Assembly: GCF_014356525.2 (NCBI RefSeq)
Contig: NC_052512.1
Coordinates: 978,797-1,042,796, forward strand
DNA: 64,000 nucleotides
Direction: 5' to 3'
DNA from: Nilaparvata lugens
Taxonomy: Eukaryota > Arthropoda > Insecta > Hemiptera > Delphacidae
The translations under genes were made by a program, and so were the position numbers. The stretch's first letter is position 1. Every line of letters starts with the position of its first letter. Shown piece after piece: positions 12,293 through 21,951 of the stretch. Under the pieces are notes generated by a model, which was not told the DNA's origin, ran no database searches, and was given only the letters and a program-made list of their open reading frames with translations.

Positions 12293-12391
12293 ATGTCTGG
12301 TCATCTGACGGGAGGATCAAGATCTCTATCGGCGAGGGAGGATCCAAGAGGGTCCACACAGTCTAGAGATGACCGACCTTCTAAAATGAAG
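12293..12391 (+). CDS. Weak candidate coding exon, 33 codons, Ser/Arg-rich
   Basis: Starts ATG TCT GGT CAT and runs 33 codons to AAG followed by GTAAAT, a good 5' splice donor. It is markedly GC-richer than its surroundings and the predicted peptide is rich in Ser, Arg, Asp and Gly (begins MSGHLTGGSRS). No stop lies just upstream. Against it, the right-arm copy (minus, about 27913-28013) has two one-base insertions that create a stop after SRG, and no downstream exon was found. Either one arm has sequencing errors, one allele is broken, or this is not coding. I do not recognise the peptide. Confidence 0.22.
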
Positions 12392-13190
12392 GTAAATTGA
12401 ATTATTTCAGCATTCAATGACTAAGGTGCCCTTCACTGCTATAATAGGAATTCGTATTAATAAATGTCACAGTAGATATACCTTGGCATTTTTCATGAGC
12501 TGGCTTTCTGTTCTATAATGAATCTTTCCACTGCTATTTATGATTATATATAAGGCAATTATGTCAAACTGAGGAAATCCACATTTGTTGATACTGATTA
12601 ATAAATTCATCTTGATATTAATTCCCAAACCACGTTCTATGCATCACCTGCTATACTCCAGAGGGTACTAAGAAAATTATTATCTCTATTCTTACTGATA
12701 ATTAATTACATCTTTTACCTAAATTATTTCCATAATTAATAATTCTTGAAATGCTGAATTTCAAATAAATTGAATGATTAACATACGTTATGGATATAGA
12801 TGTAATCTATAGGTATGGATAGTGATCTCATCTATATTAGGTGTACATAATGATATCATCTACTATTGCCACAGCTCGAACAATAGAAGCTGTGGGGTAA
12901 TAGAAACAATAGAAACAGAGGGGTGGGTAGTCTGTTCATATGCTTATGTAGGGGCTGTGTTTCATTTAACATTATCTCAGACATTCATTACCAAAATAAT
13001 ACAGTACTCAATTGCTGCTTTTATCGTTATTGCAAATCCCAATAATTGTTTGCCCTTGTTCTCATACTTTACCGTTCAATCCTATTTGAAACTCATCTAA
13101 AATAATCTCTAGCACTTTCTCAATAGTCTCCTCTACTTCTCATTTTTTTCTCATTTCTCTTCTTCATCTTATAGTTATTATATTACTAGA
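12392..13190. other. AT-rich stretch with no recognisable gene
   Basis: Low-GC sequence conserved in both arms. The longest open frame (12822-13100) has hydrophobic low-complexity content and no family resemblance. Nothing else supported. Confidence 0.5.
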
Positions 13191-13264
13191 TTAATGTTGT
13201 GGTTATTATATTTAGTATATGTTGGGATTGTTGTGATTGTTGCGAAGATGATTTTATTCTTTTC

Positions 13265-13395
13265 CATTCTTCTTCTTCTTTTTCTTCTACTTCTTCTTTT
13301 TCTCCTTCTTCTTTTTCTTCTTCTTCTTCTTCTTCTTCTTCTTCTTCTTCTCCTCCTTCTTCTTCTTCTTCTCTTTCTTTTCCTTCTCTTCTCCT
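13265..13395. repeat. (CTT)n microsatellite
   Basis: Long run of TTC/CTT triplets with occasional variants. The mirror tract at about 26915-27035 has a different arrangement of interruptions, so it varies in structure between the arms. Poly-Arg, poly-Glu and poly-Leu frames over it are artefacts of the repeat. Confidence 0.95.
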
Positions 13396-13794
13396 TTCCT
13401 TGATTAATTCTATGACCATACGATGTTCCATTTCTTACTCTATAGTTCAGTTTCAAATGTTCTTCTCAATTGCACATTTCTTCTATTTCTTCTCTCCTTC
13501 CCTATTATTATCATTTTCTCCCTGTGATTTTTTTCCACTAGCTATTCAGGATGTTCGAATGTTCATTTGCTTTGTCACAATAGATTAACTTTTCTCTTTC
13601 TATCTGAGTACTTTCTACTATTTCCATATTTGATATTCGATTCTTTCTCACAGTGAATCATACAGTTATGAAATATTATTCATTATCTGTTGTATAATGT
13701 ATCATTTCTCAGGTGATAACTTTCTTCAAAGACTTTTTTAAAGATTTTTCGTTTTTTCTGCTGCCTTTTTTTCTCTCTTTTACAGTTTTACTGG

Positions 13795-13985
13795 ATTCCA
13801 TTCCACTCTATCTCCACGCTTGTGCACGATCTTCCACTACTGGATCCATCTCTCTCTATCTCCACTTGGACTCGATTTTCCACCACTGAATTCCATCTCT
13901 CTCTGTCTCCACTTGGACTCAATCGTCCACTACTGGATTCCTTCTCGCTCTACCTCCACTTGGAGATCTTCCACTACCTAGGTCA
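13795..13985 (+). repeat. ~47-bp tandem repeats in the LINE B 5' region
   Basis: About four degenerate units built on CTCTATCTCCACTTGGACTC followed by a CCACTACTGGATTCC-like segment. Mirror at about 26315-26515 with a slightly different unit structure. Tandem repeats in this position recall monomer-type 5' UTR promoters of some LINEs, which is inference only. Confidence 0.65.
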
Positions 13986-14724
13986 GTTCTTCCACATTTC
14001 ATCTTATTCAGCATTCGGATCATTCACCACTGGAACTCCACAGATCACAACATCTATATCTTATTGTGTTAAGTGATTTTTGAACTAGTTTTTTAAATAG
14101 TGAAGGGAGCCGAACTGTCAAGGCATACAGAATGCACTCGAATCAAGAGACTTTATATCTTCTTTTTATATTTTTATATCTTTTATTTTTCATTTAGGTT
14201 GAGTTTTATCAGTTTCATTCCCATTTTCCCCGTCATGTGTCGTTCTGAGTCAGTTCAAGGTTGGTCTGCTGCTTCCATGATGTCTCTCACTGACACGTCG
14301 CTCGCTCGCCCTCAAGTAGTATGATTATTTCAATAATAGTAATAAATGACACAGGTTTGTTTTCCATCAAATAGCTCCACTCATTCAAAAACTTTTCATG
14401 GCTGCTCACCTTAACGTCCAATCCCTCAGCTGTCACATTGATGGAATCGGCCATCCACTCTTTTCAGGACTTCAATGTATTGAATTTCCGAATCATTTCT
14501 GAACCTAGTATTCCATCAATCTTGTTGCATCACTGGATATAATATTTTCCGAAATGATAGATTAAATGAAGCTTGTGGGGGTGTAGCAGTTTATGTGGAA
14601 GATGGTATCAAAACAAAAGTTTTTAACCACATCTAAACAGGAGTATTATTCTAGACCAGAGTTCATGCTACTCGAATTATCCTTATCTAGTTCTGATAAA
14701 TTAATCGTTTGTATCTGTTATCGC

Positions 14725-15607
14725 CAGAGGCGAGGCGTCCGGTCATCTCTGGATTCGGCGATGACTGGACAGAAATTGATATGTAATGTGTATATTATTA
14801 AATTGAAAATATTAAAAATAAATACAAAAAAGGTGAAGAAACCAAAAGTGAAACGTTTTTTGCGAGCGCGCCAAGCTTGAATAAAGTAGACTACTGGATT
14901 CAGTTCCATCCGTTCAATGTGATTCTCGAAAACATGCGATTCCAGTAATGCTATTTTAGCATTGGTTACCACCACTCCTCTGCATCATCACTCTCCCTCT
15001 TCCCGTAAACGATGGTGGAGTGAACGGTCAAAGACATCGCTATTTTCTGCGATTCCACTGTTCCGCGCCAGTGTTGCAAACATACGATAGTTATATTTTG
15101 TTTGCAATTTGTTATTGATAATTACTATTATTTCTTCTATGTTTGGTTTTGAAGCATCTAAATTTAGAAATCTACTTTGTGAAAATAATCAAGAACTGAA
15201 AATAAGTGAAGTGAACAACTACAAGACTTGACTTATTTCGTACTGTGTGTAACCTTATCTAAATTTGGGAGAGGAATAGCACAAGGTTACCTTATTTTTT
15301 CTCTCCCTGTCATTTTTGATGATGTACTTGTTGTATGAATCAATAAAGAATAAAGAATTCCATTTCAATTTTTTCAATTAATTTGAGGGCCAGTTTCCGA
15401 GCTTGAGATTTAGCCAAGTTCTAGACTTTTCAACTGTAGGATTTTGAATAGTGAGCTTATCTTATACTAGATGTCATCTTGCTCGATAAATAATCGTCCA
15501 AAATGGAACATAATCTTTAAAGTAGGGGGGGGGGGCAGCTTTCATTCAAACTTTCAAATGAATTGTTCTTGGAGATGACTGAGCCAAAAAGTCACGCCTC
15601 GCCCCTG
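14725..15607. mobile_element. 883-bp hAT-type MITE with exact 8-bp target duplication
   Basis: Begins CAGAGGCGAGGCGT and, in the better-preserved right-arm copy, ends ACGCCTCGCCACTG. The CAG start plus an 8-bp duplication (GTTATCGC at 14717-14724 and 15608-15615) is the hAT superfamily signature. The right copy (24674-25556, minus orientation of host) is also 883 bp with the same duplication. No transposase is encoded. It contains a short poly-G run (near 15530) and an open frame at its start that reads through from the interrupted endonuclease. Confidence 0.88.
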
Positions 15608-15912
15608 GTTATCGCCCACCAAAAATGTCACTTCACAGATTTCGAAAATGCCTTGCTTTTTCTTATGCCTTGTTTTAACCGTATAATAGTTATGGGGGAT
15701 ATGAACACCGATTTGAACATGACAAATTGTAGCTTTGACTACTTTTAGCTGACTACAATTCCCAATGCCTGAACATGACTATTTTACCTCTCGATCCAAC
15801 TCATCATACTAATGAATCAGACCTCATTGTCAGTGATCCCACGAGGTTGTTCAAACAGGTCAAATTCCAGTCCCAGCTGTTCTGGACATGATTGATCTAC
15901 TGTGTACTTTCC

Positions 15913-16320
15913 AATAAAACTTGGTAACTTTCAAAGAAACAATGGTAAAGATTGAAGCTTTTGAACTCTGGCTGTACAGAAGAATGCTGAAAATATCCTG
16001 GACGCAAAAGTTACTAATCAAGAGGTTCTCAGGAGAATGAATAAAGAACCGAGCTCCTGAATACCATTAAAGTAGAAAACTCCAATACCTCGGCCACATT
16101 ATGAGGAATAGCTCAAGATACACACTTCTGCAAGAGATCCTTCAAGGAAAAATCAACGGAAAAAGGGGACCTGGCAGAAGGAGAATTTCATGGCTGGCAA
16201 ATCTGAGGCTATGGTTTCACCAGTCATCTGCAGAGCTGTTCCGTAGTGCCGTCAACAAGATCAGGATAGCCATTATGATCGCCAACATCCGAAACGGAGC
16301 AGGCACGTGAAGAAGAAGAA
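15913..16320 (+). mobile_element. 408-bp 5'-truncated LINE 3' end with 11-bp target duplication
   Basis: Flanked by GTGTACTTTCC at 15902-15912 and 16321-16331. It encodes the carboxy terminus typical of one group of insect endonuclease-RT LINEs (RKLQYLGHIMRNSSRY, then GKRGPGRRRISWLANLRLW, near 16080-16210) and ends in a (GAA)n tail. The right-arm copy (23960-24367) is the same length with the same duplication. Confidence 0.88.
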
Positions 16321-18321
16321 GTGTACTTTCCCATAAGATACCTAAGCCAGAACAGAAAATTATCACATATAGAGACTTCAAAAACTTTGATGAAGCCGCC
16401 TTTCTATCTGATGTGGTGGCTCAGACTCCATGGCATTAAATTGAAGCGTTACCCTCAGTTGATGAAATGGTCAAGACTTTCGAGAATTGGACTTTGACTT
16501 TGTATGACAAACATGCACCTCATGTGACAAGGAGGATTGATAGAAAACGACGAGTACCGTGGATGACTGAAGACATACTTGAGATGATGGGACGTAGAGA
16601 CAAAGCACATAGGAAATTTGAAAAGACATTCGACTTGGACAGTTTGATAGAGTATAAGAGCCTTAGAAATAGAGTCAAACAGGAATTACGGAACTCAAAG
16701 ATTAGGTACTTGAATTCGTTCATGACAAACAATAGACAAGACTCTCAATCACTTTGGCAGGAATAAAAGGATTTGGGCTTGGCAAACAGAACTCTAATCA
16801 CCAATTGATTTACCATTGGACAATATGAATGACCATTTCTTTTCAAATTCCAACGAATGCGACGAAGTTGTCATTGGTAATCATATCAATGATCTTGAAG
16901 AGCAGGTTATAAACTTAGATATACCACTTATTGATCAATTTCATTTCCACCAATCTCAGAAGAGGACACTTTCAAAGCAATTCAACGTATTCATAGTCAT
17001 GCTATGGGTGTAGACAAAATTCCTGATAATTTTATCAAGAAGATGTTATTTGCTGTTTTACCAACAATACCATACATTTTCAACAAGTCACTTGAAGAAG
17101 GAAATTCCCTGAAAACTGGAGGTTTGCTCTGGTTCGCCCTCTAAATGAAGTTGCATCACCCAATAAAGTTGAGGATTTCAGACCAATCAGTATTTACCTG
17201 CATTGTCCAAAGTGTTAGAAAGACTTATTCATGCTCAAGTTGTAAAATTTCTAGACAACAATAGTAAGCTTCATAACTTTCAATCAGGCTTTAGTAAATT
17301 CCATTCAACTGAGACAGCTCTTCTCCGTGTCACCGATGATATAAGGTCAGCTATGGACCAAAGAAAATGCAACATCCTCACCCTATTTGATTTTTCTAAA
17401 GCATTTGATACTGTTGATCGTAAAGTTCTTTCAATAAGTTAGCTATTCTTGGTTTTAGTCACAACTCCCTAGTTTGGTTCAAATCCTATCTCTTAGGTAG
17501 GTACAACGTGTTTCTGTTGGTGACAAAAAGTCAAATTAGAAAAATGTTATGCATAGAGTACCACAAGGTTCATTTTAAAGCCCTCTCCTATTCACTCTGT
17601 ATGCTAATGACCTTTCTTCCATTATCAAGTTCTCCAGCTTCCATACTTATGCAGATGACCTTCAAATTTATTTAAGGTGTCTCATAACAAAAATAGATGA
17701 AACAGTTGGAATTATGAATCAAGATATTCGATATTTGAATGGACAAAGAAAAATAGCCTTAAGCTTAATCCATCAAGACACAACCATTATAATGGGATAT
17801 TCTTGTCTTATAAACAATATTGACCTTGAATCGATTCACAAAATAGTATAGATGGTAATGACATTCCTTACTGTAGCTCAGTGAAAAATTTAGGAATTAT
17901 TATGAATAATACTCTTGACTGGTCAGAACAAGTGAACAAAACATGTAAAAAGGTATTTTAGCGATGCATTCATTGAAGAAAATGCACGACATCCTCCTAG
18001 AATCATTAAATTGTATTGGTTCAATCTCTTATCTTCCACATTTAACGTATTGTAATTCTGTTCTCAACTATATGCGAGTCACTCTGAATGATAAACTACA
18101 ACGTTGCCAAAATTATTGTCTACGTTTCCTCTACTCTCTTCAACGTCATGAACACCCCTGCCCACATTGCCAGTTCAACATTGAAGCTTCCCTTCCCGAT
18201 CAAAGACGTTTTCGAATAGTCAAGCTTGTTAGAGATATCTTGAAATACAGAAATCCGAACTAGTTCTAAGATGATTTCTAATTTGTTTCTAAAGGTAGAA
18301 AGATAGATGCTTTACATACTT

Positions 18322-18391
18322 GTAAACGGAGGGGGTGTTTCTTCTCTTCTTAATATTTGCTAGAGTTTACTGCTATCAAATCATCTACCGG
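18322..18391 (-). mobile_element. LTR end fragment cut by the assembly gap
   Basis: TGTAAACGGAGGGGGTG and onward is the reverse complement of the LTR 3' end. It marks where an LTR element entered LINE B in opposite orientation; the rest is in the gap. The equivalent right-arm end is 21881-21951. Confidence 0.8.
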
Positions 18392-18491
18392 NNNNNNNNN
18401 NNNNNNNNNNNNNNNNNNNNNNNNNNNNNNNNNNNNNNNNNNNNNNNNNNNNNNNNNNNNNNNNNNNNNNNNNNNNNNNNNNNNNNNNNNN
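18392..18491. other. Assembly gap of exactly 100 N
   Basis: One hundred N, the usual convention for a scaffold gap of unknown size. It separates the left arm from the rest and cuts through an LTR fragment. Confidence 0.99.
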
Positions 18492-21039
18492 AGTTTGGTT
18501 CATTATTTTGATTGGTGCGCAGCGGTGGTATAGACTGCAATAATTTCTATCGAACCAAAAGTATTTTTATATATTTTTTGTTTTGGAAGATTAATCGAAT
18601 GAAGACAAAGATATCTCCGGTTACAGAAATGATGTCAGGTTGGTGTAGGGTTTAAATACCTTCACCGGTTACAGAAATGGTGTCATGTGTGTGGGGTTTG
18701 TCTGCAAAAACGACAAACACTCAAATGCCAGATTAATAAGTAGTTTTGAGGATTGATAAGAAGTATCGAGAAACATCAGCCTGTTCCATTTGGAATATTA
18801 TTGTTTAGCAACACGAGCAGGAACATGCAGTATAACATTTTATTGTGTTAACCTTAGCCTTGTAAGTGTGATACGTGAAATATTTTGAGATGAAAAGTGT
18901 TAGTTTAGTTATGTTATGAAAGGAGTTTTGAAATCTGAAAATTTGGAATTGAATGAGAATTATTTTTTTTAGTTGATCATTCTATGAAGATAGAATTCAG
19001 TAATCCGTTGTTCAGCTTGAGAATATTGCTGAGTGAAATTCGATTCAAGATCAAGAACAATGGAATGGAAATTTGTAATATGAGTTTTCCGGTGACTGCA
19101 AAAGCTGGCAACATTGCACCAGACTGATGGAATTATGGAAAATGTAGAACGCTTTGTTCAATAGAGAGAAATGATTCTTGTTAAATTGAAAAACTCTGTA
19201 ATGTTATATTTTGACAGATTTTTATTATCATATTTTGTCATGAAAAATGTTGTGTAGAATTTTTTTAAATAATGTTTTGTGAGAGATAGTCCAAGGAGGT
19301 GGGAAGTTGATTTTATATCCAGTTGTATTTCGAGGAAAAAAACTGTTATGTTGCGAGAGATTGAGATGATGAAGTGATTATTTGAAAGAGCAATGATGAA
19401 AGAATATAGTATGATTTTCCGCCCGTTTGAACTGAATACTCATTTTACGGCTGGATCGAGTAGGTTGTAATTTGAGGAATTCGGTTTATTCTGGGCAGAA
19501 ATTATTGGTAAATAAGGTAACATGGATTAGATGCGATTTTTTTACTTAGTGGTACTTAGGTAAGGATAATACAGGCGGTATTATCGAGTGGTGATGACGA
19601 TCTCAGCGGGACTGAGAGGTTTTGGAATCGGGAATTCCAAGGTGCGATTGAATTCGGGAAATTCAATGAAAGAGATAACACAGTTAGGTGAACTGGTGTT
19701 ATGGACATGATCGGCATCCATAGTTTAGCTGTTTAGAAGTTCTTGATTGTAGGCATTTTCGACTATGCTGGCTCTTAAGAGGGCGATAGGAAAATTGGCC
19801 ATCAATAAGAAGTAGGGGAAGTATTTATTTGATGGTTTAGTTCTATTATTCGACTAAGCTAAGGCTGCGAGTAGATCTGACCTGAATATTGAAAGAGAGA
19901 TAGCCGACTCGGAAGTGTATGTTGTAAAGAGAGAAACAGTGTAGATGGTGTAGATATCAACAATGTGTATGAGAGAGAGAATCTGTTTATTGTGTAATAA
20001 GAGTGATTAAGATCAACAAGTGTAATTGAGAATGAGAGAGAAAGTAGGGTTGGGAAGATACTCCTTGGACTGTACGATGGAACAATGGAAATTAGAGTAA
20101 AACAGTAAATCGTAATCATATTATTTTGTGAATGAGAGTAGAAATAAAACGAAAGAAGGTAAGAAGAACATGAGAAGGAACATAGAATAAACAGTGGTAG
20201 AGACAAACGGAAAATAGTTGAAAACGTAAAAGATAATTGAATCAATATGAGTTGGACGTTATGACTACATATTGAAGGCTAATCTGGAAATGCAAGCTGG
20301 CAGGCTATTGTTCTGAAACCGTAGACAGAGAGATAGGAAAATTGTTATTTATTTTGAAATTATTGATAGAGATAATGAATGACAGTTGATAATAACTTGG
20401 GAAATTATTTGAAGTCTTAGGAATATATTATGCGTTCAAATTTATTGTTGTCTTATGTGAAAAGTGAATATTTTGAATTGAATTAATTTTAAAGGCCCGG
20501 TCATTTCTATTTTGAGCTACAGAGTGTAAATTTTTCTGGGTCTGGCACACCCAACTCTCATGTAAGTTTTGAGTTTTGATGAAATGTTGAGTGATAACAG
20601 TTGAAAAGGTTAGTTCCTGTTGGAAGAAACAGTGATTTGTCTTCTGGATATCACGGCTGTCTACAAGAGGATATTGGTGCAAGAGTGATGGGGCCATTCC
20701 ATCTATGCCCCACTCCCGATGACATCATTGCTACTGCTGATGTTGTCCACTGTTCCGGGAGGAGCTGACTCCCTGATGTCGCTGAGGCCACCAACAGCTG
20801 ATTGTCTTCCGACTGCCAGAACTGACCTACAACTGACAGCTCTGGCTGCCGTTCCAGCTGAAGTCAACCACCTTGGGCTGAGATGCTGGGTGCTACCGTC
20901 AGGTGCATGGGTGCATCTCTTCGACCACCCCCAACCATGTCGGAGGGCTGTTCCAGTTCCGGCTTCAGGCGTAGATGATGATGTCAACCGAAGATGAGAG
21001 TGTCAAGTGTTTGGAGTGAGAGAGCAAGTGTGAATGAAA
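18492..21039 (+). mobile_element. Third copy of the LTR element interior, without nested MITEs
   Basis: Starts near the primer site (GGTGCGCAGCGGTGGTATAG, a decayed tRNA-Leu site, about 18515) and follows the interior of the 4080-10560 element to about 21030, but lacks the insertions at 5503-5719 and 6088-7790. It contains the same GC-richer block (20690-20990), in which two antisense open frames are not conserved in the other copy and are not called. Confidence 0.8.
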
Positions 21040-21587
21040 AATTCCCCTGAGTCTAAAAAACTGGTTTTTGGGTATTGGTCGGTATGTGTGTGTTGGTGTG
21101 TGTATGAGTGTATGTGCGTCTGTGTACACGATATCTCATCTCCCAAAACGGAATGATTTGAAATTTGGAACTTAAGGTCCTTCCACTATAAGGATCCGAC
21201 ACGAACAATTTCGATCAAATGCAATTCAAGATGGCGGCTAAAATGGCGAAAATGTTGTCAAAAACAGGGTTTTTCGTGATTTTCTCGAAAACGGCTCCAA
21301 CGATTTTGATCAAATTCATACCTAAAATAGTCATCGATAAGCTCTATCAACTGCCACGAGTCCCATATCTGTAAAATTTCAGGAGCTCCGCCCCATCAAT
21401 GCAGATTGATTCCCAATTATCAGGCTTCAGATACAATTGGAACAAAACAAATCAAGTGGAGTAGATTGAGCATGAAAATCTCTACAATTAATGTTCAGTA
21501 ACATTTTCACCTAAAATTGAAAATAAACTTTAAATTCAAGAAAATGTGATTATTCAATTGCAAATTATTGTTGATTCTATTAAATGA
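21040..21587. repeat. Unclassified insertion, GT-rich start
   Basis: Replaces the end of the LTR interior and the first part of its 3' LTR. It begins with a TGTGTG-rich tract and continues with a low-complexity motif set (AAGATGGCGGCTAAAATGGC, TTCTCGAAAACGGCTCC). The style is that of a high-copy dispersed insect repeat; no termini identified. Confidence 0.5.
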
Positions 21588-21762
21588 TTCACTATGAAGA
21601 GAAAGCAGACCTCATGTGTGTCTCCAGCGTTATTGCCCTGTCACCACTGCTGGCTCAAATACTTGAATAGTAGACTTGGGATGCGCGGGAACACTAGCGT
21701 CAGGTGATCAATTTTCTTAACGGCAAGGAAAGTTGTGTAAGTGTGCCACACCAGATTTTTTT
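21588..21762. repeat. ~170-bp dispersed repeat, copy 1
   Basis: About 90 percent identical by eye to 42949-43117, from TTCACTATGAAGAGA to CCACACCAGATTTTT. Ends in a T run. Class unknown. Confidence 0.8.
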
Positions 21763-21763
21763 C

Positions 21764-21951
21764 ATTGAAGTTCCTGGCTCGTAGTTACTATAGTTGCTAG
21801 AATAGGTGAAAACCGATGAAAATCTGTGCATTTGAATGAACGAATCCACTAAAAGCTCCCAACCAATCAATGATTTGAAACCGGTAGATGATTTGATAGC
21901 AGTAAACTCTAGCAAATATTATAGAAGAGAAGAAACACCCCCTCCGTTTAC
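21764..21951 (+). mobile_element. Truncated 3' LTR end of the third LTR-element copy
   Basis: Matches the last ~190 bp of the LTR (from TTCATTGAAGTTCCTGGCTC to CCGTTTACA) and abuts LINE B. The upstream ~830 bp of this LTR are replaced by 21040-21762. Confidence 0.85.

Larger units (their letters stand above)
13795..18321 (+). pseudogene. LINE B, decayed Jockey-like LINE (endonuclease + reverse transcriptase)
   Basis: Same family as LINE A but keeps more of ORF2. In order: endonuclease start (AAHLNVQSLSCHIDGIG in the intact right-arm frame, near 14400), CGGVAVYVEDGIKTK, VCICYRQ broken at 14724 by a hAT MITE, endonuclease motif GDMNTDL (near 15700), linker (WTEDILEMMGRRDKAHRKFE near 16565), RT motif A FDFSKAFDTVDR (near 17390), catalytic YADD (17648-17659) followed by LQIY, and the carboxy region NDKLQRCQNYCLRF (near 18087). 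Multiple stops and frameshifts kill it. A second LINE fragment sits at 15913-16320. The 3' end is cut by an LTR fragment at 18322. Right-arm copy: 21952 to about 26520, minus. Confidence 0.82.
1..18391 (+). repeat. Left arm of a giant inverted repeat
   Basis: The whole segment reappears in reverse complement at 21881-39489. Base 1 pairs with 39489, and the last base before the N gap (CCGG ending at 18391) pairs with 21881. The arms differ by scattered one-base indels and by a few large events described in separate entries. Base 1 still lies inside the repeat, so the left arm probably continues outside the window. Because the arm ends exactly at a 100-N gap, this is most simply a contig from one haplotype placed next to, and inverted relative to, the other haplotype. 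Confidence 0.95.

Noticed and set aside
13178..13588. Poly-Arg, poly-Glu, poly-Leu and poly-Ser open frames
   Set aside because: All are six-frame readings of one (CTT)n microsatellite; the mirror tract at 26841-27113 gives the same set.
14718..14975. 85-codon frame inside the hAT MITE
   Set aside because: Identical in both arms only because the MITE is; no transposase-like motif, and a 883-bp element is too short for a hAT transposase.
20703..20997. Overlapping sense and antisense ~90-codon frames in a GC-richer block
   Set aside because: The other copies of this LTR interior (about 9140-9440 and right arm) do not keep either frame, so it is not protein-coding.
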